Shown here piece after piece: positions 23,463 through 60,430 of a DNA stretch of 64,000 bases. How positions within the stretch are numbered: position 1 is the first letter of the stretch; every line of letters begins with the position of its first letter. Position numbers and translations under genes: made by a program. The notes beneath the pieces were generated by a model. The model saw only the letters and a program-made list of their open reading frames with translations. It had not been told where the DNA came from and searched no databases. Source of the stretch: Aphrophora alni (Eukaryota; Arthropoda; Insecta; Hemiptera; Aphrophoridae); contig OY740767.1 in assembly GCA_963513935.1 (NCBI GenBank), forward strand, positions 155,688,431-155,752,430, read 5' to 3'.

Positions 23463-25081
23463 TTCTAAGGTATCTAGGCTATATAAACACACGACATCAG
23501 AACAAAAACTGTTTAAAATGGCCGCCAACGTGCTTATGTACAAGTCGGAAACTTTTCTGTTTTCTAAAGTAGTCAAAGATTTGTTTGAAATGTTTGACTG
23601 TTACCAAAGTTACTTATAATAAAATAATAATATTTTAACATAATCATAAGTTTTAGTTCAATATACGTAAATCCAAACGTCATAACTAATCCAAATGTGA
23701 AACAATTAACAAACTAGTAAAACAATTTTATATAGCCTATATTTACCGCATTCATGTTTTGTTAGATTAATATTCTCCCCTCAATTTCATATTTTACCTC
23801 AATTTTTATTTATTTAAACAATTGACAATAATTTATTCAAAACCAACAAAGATCTGATTAAGTAGCCGGCATAACCCGAGATTCAAATTAAATAAAAGGT
23901 TAATATTACAAGTTACAGGTGCAAAAAAAGTCAACATCCGGTTTCTTGAGGGGGGCGGGCGGAGGGACTGCCATAAACTTAATAGCACACTCATCCATCA
24001 AGAGACTGGTCTCACCATTACGGTTTAATTACTCTCGCTGTATGAAGATGTAACGAACATGTACAATCGCCGGAATTCCCTTTTTTCTCATAAATTACCG
24101 ATGTTTTATCCTAAAGGCTGATTACGCTATGCAGAAGTTCTCTTAATAAAACTGGAACGTGGAACCATACTTTAAGTTAAATAAACCCAATGCCCATCGA
24201 AACTATTCTTTCTATAAATATTACCTAATGATTTATACACACAAACAGGAGGGAAAACACTATCTTAACGTAGTTGAAAACATTCAGTTTGTAATGATTT
24301 TATGATATCTACGAATCATCAATTGGAGTTTTTTCAAAATTTGCCGTTGCAAAATGTGTCAAACATTAAAAATAAAGTTCTTTGCACACGATTTTCTAGG
24401 CGCTACATTAGTCATTTAACGTTCTGCTGTAGTGTGAATTTTACAATTCCCGCTTTAAAATAAGAAGCAACTAAAATGTATTACTTATCCAGTCCTTTTT
24501 GGGATTCTGAAATTTGATACTAACGCTCTTAGATTGAACAATGGCCGTAATAGAAATACTGAAATTTTAAATACAGTTTCCTGTTTATAAATTTAATTAA
24601 ATTATTAACAAATAATTATGTTTTAGGATAGTTTAGAATAATTATAGTTTTGATTGGCTCCAAGTAATGAACGTTTTGATTGGATAAAAATGATTAATTT
24701 TTAAATGACAATAGCGTTTAAACTGGTTATAAAAATTAAAAGTGACTGCTAATTAATAAAGTTTTGCTCGTTTGTCGCATAGGCGATGATTATAGCAATT
24801 TATTTCGATCAAAATGGACGGGTTAAAAATGTATAATGTTTTTATTGATAAAGTTTAGAAATTACTGTGAATTAATCAAGTTTTGAATGGTTCAAAATGA
24901 ATAACGTTTTGACTAATCTAACCAAATATTAAAATATTTCCTAGTTCAATACTGATAATATTTTTACTGCATCAAAATTAGTAATGTTTTGATAACCAAA
25001 TACTACTAAAATATTTTTCCTAGCTCAAGATTAATATTTTTAACTGGTTTCAAATTAATCATGTTTTTAAATTAACGTCAA
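23463..25081. other. AT-rich stretch, likely intron or downstream DNA of the minus-strand gene
   Basis: No exon of the thioredoxin-like gene that starts at 25438 could be found here. The segment includes a G-rich run at 23949-23968 and many short diverged repeats of the type ataatgttttgatt in 24640-25110. Confidence 0.45.
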
Positions 25082-25233
25082 TTAATAATGTTTTGAATAA
25101 CTAAACATTAATAATGTTTTAAAATACAAATTTCCTTCCGCTAAATATATATATATATATATTTTTAAGTGGAATTGTATGTCTTCATCCTGAACCACGT
25201 ATAATAAAATGAAGATATTTCCAAAAGACTTAC

Positions 25234-25438
25234 ACCAAAACACAGCCACATAGTCCTTCTCGTTAAGCACACGTTCCAGTTGTTTGGCGGTCACTTCTTC
25301 GATGACGGATTCCACTTCTTTCGCGTGACCTTTAACCCCAGCTGGAGGAGTAGGGTCTGCAGTCTTCTTGGCTCCGAACACACTGGTCGTGAGGATCACA
25401 AGGACCACCACTGTCCGAGTCCAGCAACATGGTAACAT
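25234..25438 (-). CDS. First coding exon of a secreted/ER thioredoxin-fold protein (partial)
   Basis: On the minus strand an ATG at 25438 opens a 205-base exon (68 codons plus one base) that ends at a canonical gtaagt donor just below 25234. The protein begins with a hydrophobic stretch (residues ~8-20, V-V-V-L-V-I-L-T-T-S-V-F-G) typical of a signal peptide, then a short Pro/Lys linker. It ends with E-E-V-T-A-K-Q-L-E-R-V-L-N-E-K-D-Y-V-A-V-F-W, the first helix and strand of a thioredoxin fold. The active-site cysteines, if present, would fall in the next exon. An upstream in-frame ATG at 25585 would add 49 residues ahead of the signal peptide, so 25438 is preferred and 25439-25616 is likely 5' UTR. 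Further exons are not visible to the left; the first intron is probably very long. The gene lies head to head with KMO, about 4.9 kb apart. The exact protein is not identified. Confidence 0.7.
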
Positions 25439-28039
25439 CGCCGTTAACACACTCTCACAACACGCGCACGACCCCGGCGAGTGGAGATGTAGATTTAGAA
25501 ACCCCACTGGTTCCGGGGAGAAGAGGGACTTTAAAAATAACCCTCGAGACGGGTTAGTTCGTCCGATATCCACAAGGGACGCCACTAGTTGGCCTGTGGG
25601 ATTTACTCTCGAGTGAACATCTATGATCTACGCAAATAACATTTGTACGTCACTGTCTGTTAATATTAGTTTTATGTGTTTCAAATATTTATAGCAAACG
25701 TTGCGAGTGTTTTGTTTTATTAAAGCTCAATTTTATTATAACCTACTAAATTATGCAAGTCTATCTTTGTGACTGAAAAAAATAAGAAATAATTTGATGT
25801 ATTACGGCAGTAGAAATGTTAACATTGCACTATCTTTCTCACACACCAGATATTAATACTTGTTATCATCAACCGGCATATAGGCAAAGTGAATAAGAGA
25901 AACAAATGTATTGTTTTATTACATTTCCAATTAATTTCATAAGTTGGTGTATCGAAGGGTTCCCTTTAAATTTATTTAAAGAGATGCTAAGCTTGTGCCT
26001 TAAAATTAAATTAAAGATTTTAATGACTTCTGCCAAGGCACTGGTAAATAACAATTTCACACAAAAACATCTACGCACAAACTTTCCCAATTCAAACATC
26101 CCCAAAACCATATAAAAAAAAACGAATGGTCACCAAAAACGTCAATTCGATAATTGTCAATCAAGGAGTGAAAACAAACTTTGGATGTCGACTTTATAGC
26201 CTACAATCAATCTTTACGGCGTTCAAACTTCATCGTTGTTTTTGCCAATACACTGTAATGTACTCGTAATTACTTGCGATTTTGGAGACAGTTTTGGGGT
26301 ATTAATTTTAACATTTAACTCAAATTTGAGCTAAATCAGTAGAATGGAGTTAAAGAAATTAAGTATTTATAACTGCAAAGAGCCAATTTTATGTTTTGTC
26401 TTCGGATCCCACCCAGATATATACGCAAAAAACTAGACACCAATTTTTGACCCAACACATTACATTTCCCCTATAGCACCCTTTGGAGTCACTTGGCAAT
26501 ACCGAGGGAAGTTAACTCGATATACACCCTTCCCTCTTGACCAGCTGATATTGTTTTTCCAACCATGACTTACGTTATTAGGTTATTCGAGGGCGGGGGT
26601 GTCTTTTTTTGTAAGGCGATAATGAACGAAAGGTTTTTTACTTTTAAACAGGTGGAAAACATATATTTAAATAAAAACAAGTCATCAATGTAACAGGATT
26701 TAATGACGACGTTACTCCTGAACAGTAATAATTACAAACAAATCATGAATCACTTTTTACTTGTGACTTCGCTAAATGTGAATTTCATATTTCGCTCAAA
26801 TTTTAGAACAACCCCGTGGCCGATGTTTTGGTTTTACACAGATAAATCAAGAATCTGGATTTTTTTTTTTTAATCCTGACCAATAGTTCGGTTTAAGTCG
26901 TTATAGGCTACCCTTGCGTTATTTTCTTATTGCTGTTATTCTAATTACATGTTTGGTGGTCTGTAGAGTAACGCACATACGAAACAGACATCATTTCCAA
27001 AATCCACTTTTTTGGACTCAGGGGATCTCAAAACGGACATAGAAAAACTACCTAAAAAAGTAAGACAAGGGCTATTATCCCTAAAAGTATACTGAATCTT
27101 TGAAGTTTCAAGATATGTTTGATCGATCATTTAAATTAAGACAAGTATAACACCAGTTATGGAGGAGAAAATGGTCTATATTTTTAAGGTCATTTGAAAG
27201 TCAACCCAATTAAACAAACAAATTTTGCGTGCATTGTTATTCTACTGTTAAAAATAATTTATAAAACTTATTTTTAATTTGACCTTAATTTTTTTTTACG
27301 ATATTTAACCAATTATTTGGAAATACCCGGGAATTTAATAATTAATTTTTCGAAAAACATCAGTTTTAGACCAAAATGGTAGAAACGAAAATCGTTTATT
27401 TCAAACCGATAAAATGTCAGAGAATTGTCATAATTTATTTTGTTGTAGTAAAAAATGAATTATGAAAACAAATTCTGAAAAAAATTGTCTACTTTATTAT
27501 CAGGTTAAAATAAATTATTATTTTCTTTTAAAATTCTTGAAGATCTTTTAACTATTTTATGGAATATTATGGAAGGTCGGATTAAATATATTACAAAATC
27601 CGTTTTATTTTTTTAACATTGTAAAAAATATTTTAATATACATAGGCCCTATGCTGTTTCCAGTTATAAAATGGAGATAACCTTCAAATGACCTTGAAAT
27701 CATAGGTCAAACAAATAATTAATTGGAGGAATTTTATTTTATTTCCTCCTCTTTACCAAATAAGTTTAATCGAAACCATTTTTCGTTTTTACTTCCCAAC
27801 ATAAACATAGTAGCCTATAGGGAAAGTTATGACCAAAAGAATGGTTTTTGGGATGATGCCCATCTGTCATTATTCAAATAGTATGTGACCTCGTTTTCGG
27901 GACGTTTTTATCTTCATCTTTTTGACAACTCAAATTTTGGAAAGCTGCCGTAAAAAAAAAAAAAAAAAAAAAAAAATTACGATTTTATAAAAACGTTTCA
28001 ATTTGCTTAAGATAAGTTTGCATGTCTCCAAAAATACCG

Positions 28040-28150
28040 GCTCGTTAGTTATCGGTAAAAAAAAATCGACCATGAAGCTGGTTTAAAATATGCATTTTCT
28101 CAAAATCAACTCAACGGATTTTGTTAAAATTTTAATGAAATGTAAAGACC
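28040..28150. repeat. Dispersed repeat, copy 2 (first copy near 13.45 kb)
   Basis: Starts gttatcggtaaaaaaaaatcgacca and continues with similarity to 13445-13560 through aaaatatgcattttct and ttttaatgaaatgt. A poly(A) run lies ~70 bases upstream. The element class is unknown. Confidence 0.5.
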
Positions 28151-29694
28151 TGAGTACCACGCACACACCTCCTGAAGAGACTAAGCTCCGTCGAGACTAT
28201 ACTGGATATGACAGTCTAAGTTCATTTTAGTTTTTCATTTATTCCAAAACCATAATTTTCTTTTACTCGAGATTTTGCATACCAACTTGGATCATTATTC
28301 TTTACATTTTACAAAAACATTACAATAGGTCAAACCAATTTTTAGAAATAAGTATTTCATAAGAGCTGAATGAACGATTATTTGTTCTTTTTACGCTAGT
28401 TACCACATACGTTTTGTTTGAGAAAATGGAAATTGTATGTTTTAGTCTTACGATTCAACTTTTGAGTTTTAAAAAACCGTCTCGAGATATCTCAAAATGC
28501 GCCCATTCAATAAGAGTAACAACAGTTCTGCACGCCAACCCACCACACAAACAAACAAATTGCGACCAATCAACCCACCACTATAACACAGAGAACACCA
28601 CACTAGAATACAAATAATTCCAGTTCATTCTTAGAACGGAAGTCATATTTACAGAGACCAACACACAATGCTAGACTGAAACAAGCACAGATGTGATGTG
28701 AACCAATGGACATGCGCAAGCTTATTACATCACGGTGTACAACTATTATATGCTTATACAAAATATATATATCATACAGAATGATTGATATAAGTGTTTC
28801 GGCTGTTTTTCTTTCAAGTATTTCATACTATATTAAAAAGAAAAGTTAAATGGCAACTATTTATATAATAACTATCAAAGATTTTTCCAATATGGCTCCA
28901 AATTCTTTAGATACTAAGCATAACTTTGACTTCTTAGGAGCTGCTGAAACTCAAAATATTGGAAAACAAGATTTTACAGGTTCTCAGAGATCTATAAAAC
29001 AATTGAACCGAGATTAAAAGATCGACCAATGTTAATCGAGACACCTAGCTTGAGATTATTCTAATAAACTAGTTTCTATTACTACCAAAAATTTTAACTT
29101 TACATAACGGGTTGACGGTACTTACACAAGCAGATTCTCTAAATGCAATTCCTAAAAGTTGGTTTTTAGATCGAGAACTTTTATCCAGTAGGGAAAGTTG
29201 ATGTCGAAACATCCTAGTTCTTATGCAACATGTTACACCAAGACGTGTATTTAGTTTCCCATACTACATTGTTATTGTAGGGTATTATACGAAACCACAA
29301 TAACAATAAGGATTAAATAAGGGTCGATTACAGAGAAATTATATTTTTATATATTAAAACTTAGCCTAACTCTGTTATTCTTTGCCCTACCCGTTCTGTT
29401 TTCCTTATTAAATTTAGTTAAACAGTTTAACTAACACCATTTTTAAAATCTACAAACTTTTCCTTAGTTATAAATGTTTGAAAACGAAGCGTTTTTGAAC
29501 AATTTATTGTATTACAGGAATTTCTAAAGTAACGAACCGGATTTCTCGATAACTCCAAATTTAGGGGCAGTTATCTAAACAAAAATTAAAAATGTTAAAA
29601 TTAAAATGTTTAAAGAACTTGTGTATTTGTTATGACGTGTCGTGTGTTCGTAATTTGTGATTTTAAACTAAGACAACGGGAAAACCCAGTATAA

Positions 29695-29830
29695 CACTTG
29701 AAAATGGCTGAATAGCCGAAACGGCCGTAGTGATATAACTACGAATATAGACTATTGTGACGGTAAGTCTTATTAATAAATCTAATTATTAATCAGTAGT
29801 CGGAATGGCGAAAACAAATATGTACAAAAA
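29695..29830 (+). mobile_element. Copy of the hairpin-plus-GAAAC element
   Basis: This ~135-bp block is similar to the part of the 21.6-kb element downstream of its long hairpin. It has a small hairpin (atggctgaatagcc), gaaacggccgt, actattgtgacggtaagt and, ~45 bases on, agtcggaatggc followed by aaaacaaa. It lacks the 26-bp perfect hairpin. Two copies with the same internal spacing argue for a mobile family. Confidence 0.55.
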
Positions 29831-30347
29831 TTAAAATTTTCCAATTTCTCAAAATCAAATCCCACAATTTTTATCACATTTGGCTACTATGTGGCATCCA
29901 AGAACCGATTTTCATCAAATGTGGTGCAAAATCAATAATAAAAAAAAAAATACGGTTCAAGTATAACTGACGTAATTGGGAACTTATTTTACATGTAAAA
30001 ATAAAGAAATAATTTCATATAAACCCTTCATTTTCCGTCTACTAAGGTAATAGATAAATATATTAGATCTCTTAATAAAACAAATAGTGTTTTTTTTTAT
30101 TTTTCCTTTAGCTGAAAAGATACCAAACTTATCGACAAAAAACAAAAAACAATTTCTACATAATTATTTACTACAACCAAAACTTATTTTAAAAAGTAAT
30201 ATGACACATCGATGTACGCTTCGGTTGTGAACAGCAAGGCTTCTGTAAGTCTAGTTTTTATACGGCTTCTTCTACATTCATTCATTCGTTTTCACAAGTT
30301 CATATTACAAGAGATAAGATTCAAGCTTGTGTTGGAGTAGTACAAAC

Positions 30348-55962
<25,615 letters not shown>

Positions 55963-56088
55963 GTTAGATTTATACATATTACTAGCACTCATAAATAATT
56001 TGTTTGAACGAAAGTCTGTGTTAAAATGTAAGTCAATATATAGTTGTATATAATAAATATTGAGCTTGACTTGTCAGATAATATTAGT

Positions 56089-56315
56089 TAGACTAAAACT
56101 CGAACAACACAAGATCTCACAAAAATTACGTTTACTTAATCAAACGCGGTTCAGCGACAAAGACGCCATCTTCAATGATCTTTATAACTTTAGTTATAGT
56201 TAAAAGTTAGTTATAGTTTAGTTATGTATAGCTGGGAATGGCAACTTTGTCGTTGAAACCCGTTTGATTAAGTAAATGTAATTTTTGTGAGATCTTGTGT
56301 TCAAGTTTTAGTCTA
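56089..56315. mobile_element. 227-bp foldback element with ~71-bp arms
   Basis: 56089-56160 and 56245-56315 are inverted copies with about 90 percent identity by eye. Read on the minus strand, 56174 to 56146 gives tgaagatggc...gctgaacc, another copy of the GAAGAT-hairpin-GAAAC pattern, with one difference in the last box. It lies in KMO intron 9, ~130 bp after exon 9. Confidence 0.75.
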
Positions 56316-56439
56316 TATAGTTGTAATTAATTAATTAGCAAACTATTACCTCAATGATCACAAATTAAACAAAAATAGATAGTTTTAGGTATTTACTTTC
56401 TCACTCGAGTATATTGCAAAAATAGAGAGAAAATTTGTT

Positions 56440-56990
56440 TGGGGGGGGGGAATCAAACCTGGTTCGACTTCACCTGAGCCCAAAAAAAAAGAGTTTGATT
56501 ACAAAAGTGTGTATACTGTCCAACAGGTTCAACCAGAGCACCTCTCATCCAAGACTTTGACCCTTTTCCACCCACTTTTCACCCCTTTATGATTCTTTTT
56601 CACCCCCTGCCACAAAAATTTCAACACCCTGTCTCAAAATTCCACCTCCTAATCTCATAAATTTCACCCGCCACCACACCCAATCCTGGATCCCCATCCA
56701 CCCGGTTTTTTACCTCATTTTGACATTTTATCACACCCTGTTACAAAAATTCCACCACCACCACCATCCCGTCTTAAAAATTTCACCACCACACTCTATC
56801 CGAAATTTTGACTCGTTTCCGAACAACCCACCCCATTTTGAAACCTGCAAATTTTTTTCTAAAAAACATTTTTCCTTTTTGAAAAAAAAATACCTCCTCC
56901 CCCACATTTCGACCCTTTTCCAAAAAATGTTTTTTAACTCACCCAACCTATTTCGAAAAATACATATATTAACATATAATTTCTAAATTA
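56440..56990 (+). repeat. Low-complexity, G-poor C/T/A-rich tract
   Basis: From about 56540 to 56960 the plus strand has long stretches with almost no G. It is built of degenerate repeats such as ttcaccccctgccacaaaaattt and ttttgaccc with variable spacing. Opposite open frames (56720-56986 plus and 56731-56946 minus) are composition artefacts. It is preceded at 56442-56451 by a run of G and a caaac/gtttg hairpin. Confidence 0.75.
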
Positions 56991-57289
56991 GTATCAACTT
57001 TCCCTTCCTAAATTTAAAAAAAATGTTATTATTATTGTTATTATTATAATTACAAACTATGGAATGCTTATGGGCAGTATGGAAATAATTTAAGTTGTTC
57101 CTTTAATTTATAGTTTAAATTACTGATTTTTAGTAATCCTATTATATAATAAACTGAAATAAAATCGTTTCAACCCAAATAAGCCTTAATTTTGATCCTT
57201 TAAACTTAAACTCATCTTTACATATCCATGTTATTAGTACCTTGAGGAAGTAGCTTGTGGGTCTTTTCTGTTATAAGACTGCAATTAGA

Positions 57290-57690
57290 CGTCTCAGCTG
57301 CAAGTTTTCATCAATAGGTGTCTTCGCCGTATCATGAACATTCATTGGCCTGAGGTCATTACAAACGAGGATTTATGGAGAGAAACAGGTCAAATTCGGG
57401 TCAAACTGCAGATTCGAGAGAGGAAGTGGAGGTGGTTAGGACATACACTGAGGAAGCCAGACGGAACTATTGAGAAAGAGGCCCTAGATTGGAACCCGCA
57501 AGGTGTCAGAAGAAGAGGTCGACCCCGAGAAACCTGGAAGAGGACCGTTCTTAAAGAAGCAAAAGAGGTTAATAAGACTTGGAGAGAAGTGAAGGCACTT
57601 GCTGGAGACAGGGACAGATGGAGAGCTCTTCTGGACGCCCTATGCTCCAATAGGAGATAAAAGGAAATAAGTCAAGTCAAGTAAGTCAAT
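57290..57690 (+). mobile_element. RTE-like LINE 3' fragment
   Basis: A frame ending at the TAA of 57660 reads L-Q-V-F-I-N-R-C-L-R-R-I-M-N-I-H-W-P, then N-E-D-L-W, R-R-R-G-R-P-R-E-T-W and D-R-D-R-W-R-A-L-L-D-A-L-C-S. This is the C-terminal region of an RTE-type (or closely related) LINE reverse transcriptase protein, with R-W-L-G-H-T-L-R-K in the middle. The 108-codon open part is 57334-57660; an in-frame stop lies ~10 codons upstream of the first conserved residue, so the fragment is 5'-truncated. After the stop comes a short tail of agtca repeats (57667-57690), as RTE elements often have. It lies in KMO intron 9. Confidence 0.82.
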
Positions 57691-58140
57691 TAGACTGAGG
57701 AAAGATACGTGAGTGGAAGGAAATAAATTGTCATTTGATACCATATTATATTTTTCACATATTCTAGGGCAAAATAATATACCATAGCTAAATGATCAAC
57801 AAATTATAGAAGACATTAAGGCCTATTGGCCACCTGAAGTATAAAGTGTATATCAATTCTAGTGTTGACATTCAGATAGGTTAGTGTTTTGTATTTCATT
57901 TAATCAGTGTTGTATTTTTTGGTTTTAGTGACATATATAATTAAAAGGTTTTGTTAGGTCATAATTTCATCATTTCATGTAAGATAGAGTTTAAAACAAT
58001 CATAACAAAGGTTTGGCTAAGTGGCTATATATTATATAAAGGTGACCACCAACCCAAAACCTTTGTGATCATTGTTTTCCATTTTAACCCGGTACACCTG
58101 AATGACAGAAACAATATTGTATTGAAAATTGTTTTAATAT

Positions 58141-60430
58141 TTTTAACACGTTAAGTGCAGTGGGTCTGAATCCGGGTCCCAGCTGTCTGGCGCTGAGTGT
58201 GTAGGACCCAAATCAAGGTCATATTGCCATTATCTAGTTTCATATTTAGTCTAAGCAAAGCTTTTGAAGCAGGTAGTTTGTTTGTTGTGAGCATTGGGTA
58301 GAGTGTTCAAGTGACCTAGTTTCATGTTTCGTTTCCAGTTTGCACCGTTTTATCAACTATGGCAGCTTTTGTTGTGAGTTATTGCATTCAGTGTTATAGT
58401 GAGCAGCGTTGTACTGTGGTTATTATATTTTGATTGTGTATTAAGTATATTTTTAATTGTTTAATCTTGTGTATACTATTGTATTTGATTGAGTAGGCTA
58501 ATCACCGCACTAAAACATCAAAATATTAGCTTTTGTTGCCTGTGTTTTGTTCATTATTGTACTGTGGATTATTAGGTTAGGATTGTATACATAGTATATT
58601 GTTTTATATTGTGTGTAGTTATTATTTTTGATTGAGATGGTTAATCGCCGAAATAATATTTAAAATATTAGTGAATATGAAGAAGATGATACTAGCGCTG
58701 CTGATATGGAGACGGAAAGTTCAGAAAATGACGATGACATTGAAATGAATCCAACATGGTCAAATTCTACTATTGGCCCAAAAAATATTGATTTTAAAAA
58801 AGAGAACAAATTGTTAGTGCCAATCCCTGGTCAGGGTAATCCAATTGATTGGTTCAATCTGTTGCTGGATGATGTGTTTTTAGAATTCATTTGAAGAGAA
58901 ACATATGTGTATGCTCTTGATTTATTTTGCAGGCCTAGTTGTACTTCAGAGATATCACGCATCACTTACTGGAAGAATATTGATGTACCAGAATTGAAGG
59001 TTTTTCTAGGGCTCCTTCTCCACACAGGTACAATCCGACTCAACAGACTATTGGAAAACCAAAAGATAACCTTCCAGTATTCAGACAATACATGAGTCGA
59101 GATGGTTTTTATTGATTTTAAGATATTGACATATTTCAAAATGTGTCCTGGCTAAAAATTTACATCCTGATCAATCTGAAAAAGTGTAGGAAATAATTAA
59201 CTATTTTAATAATAAAATGGCAAATATTTATTATCCTTCAAGAGAACTAACTGTCAATCGACGAAGCAATAGTGCTCTGGAGAGGCCGCCTGTATTCAGG
59301 CAGTATATCAATGGCAAACGCCATAAATATAGAATCAAACTTTACTCGGTTGATTCAAACCTGAAAGCTTGACTATAAAATTCAAAATGTATTCAGAAGC
59401 TAATGATGTCCTATCTGGAAAAGCACACACAACAAAAGTTGTACTTTACCTTATGCATGGAATGTTGCGGAATGGCCACTTCTTGTATATGGGCAATTTT
59501 TATAACAGTTTCACTCTGGCTTCTACATTGCTTGCTAATGATACCTACTGAACTGGTACTCTCCGTGCAAATAGAGAATAAACAATTCAGAATTAGTGAA
59601 CAGCACAATCTTAAAAATGCCAGACCATCGCCCAGTACGCAGAAGGTATTCTCGTGGGAAAATGAAAGGACAAAAGAGTAGTCTCTTATATTACAATGCA
59701 ATTTGAAAATACCATGGTATCTATAACCAACAGGAAAGGAAGACAAGAGAATACCTTTGCCTGTGGTGCAATACAATACCCACATGAAGGGTGTTGACCA
59801 ATGTGACCAATTCATGTCGTATTACCCTTGCAAACGAAAAAGTCTTCACTGGTACAAATTTTTGTACATATAATCCAAATGATTGTCATTAATACAACAT
59901 GCAAATCAATAGACCAAAATCGACTCTTTATGATTTCCATCTCCAATTACTGGAAGCACTTCTACCACCTCTACCTGCACAACCAATGCGTACTCTTCCT
60001 GGTAGAATTAATTTACATTGTTTAGAAAAGAACGGCAAGCATGACTTAAAAGGAGCCACAAAACGATAAAAGTGCAGTATGCTACAGGGCAGGTATAAAA
60101 ATCAATCAACTTTCGTTTAAATTCTGGTTGCCCTGGTAAGCCAACTACGTCCTGTGGCAATTTAACAAATTTCACTGAAATAACATGGAATAAATGACCT
60201 TAGTATGAGGAAGAGATTGTGCATATTATAAATATTGTTTTGAGATTATTGTGGCTATTTAGACTTAATATAAATACTTTTTACATGGTTTGGTGTAGGC
60301 TATATTGTGATTAATTAGACTTCATATAAGTTTTTTTAATAAAACACTATGTGGTGTTGCCTGCGATGCGCATGACCTGGATCCGGTCCATAAATTAGAA
60401 AGTCACCTAGGGTGCCATTTTGGACCAGTA
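58141..60430 (+). mobile_element. Decayed piggyBac-type element
   Basis: The boundaries are estimates. The left part begins near TTAACACGTTAAGTGCAG (58143-58160), which includes the TTAA target string expected for piggyBac, followed by a GC-richer segment (gaatccgggtccc). Near 60395-60425 there is a similar but not perfectly inverted segment (ctggatccggtcc). The transposase pseudogene lies between. It is in KMO intron 9. Confidence 0.6.
58676..60180 (+). pseudogene. piggyBac transposase pseudogene
   Basis: An acidic N-terminal part (E-D-D-T-S-A-A-D-M-E-T-E-S-S-E-N-D-D-D, 58680-58745) is followed by N-P-I-D-W-F-N-L-L-L-D-D-V-F and W-K-N-I-D-V-P-E-L-K-V-F-L-G-L-L-L-H-T-G (58970-59030). Next come V-F-R-Q-Y-I-N-G-K-R-H-K-Y-R-I-K-L-Y (59290-59343), T-K-V-V-L-Y-L-M-H-G, L-Y-M-G-N-F-Y-N-S-F (59485-59515; the family has Y-M-D-N-F-Y with a catalytic Asp, here Gly), then N-T-H-M-K-G-V-D-Q-C-D-Q near 59780 and a Cys-rich C-terminal remnant to about 60180. 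Several frameshifts and stops, for example at 58892, make it non-functional. Confidence 0.8.

Larger units (their letters stand above)
25617..30347. other. Intergenic region between two divergent genes
   Basis: No gene is seen. It holds fragments of the dispersed A/C-rich repeat (about 25828-25850 and 26060-26180), a ggcgataatga-type repeat remnant (26590-26640), a poly(A) run (27951-27976), and a copy of the 13.45-kb dispersed repeat (28040-28165). A second copy of the hairpin-plus-GAAAC element lies at 29695-29830. Promoters of both genes should lie at its two ends, but no clear TATA or initiator element could be assigned. Confidence 0.5.

Noticed and set aside
25368..25616. 82-codon plus-strand frame
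   Set aside because: Antisense shadow of the thioredoxin-like first exon and its 5' UTR.
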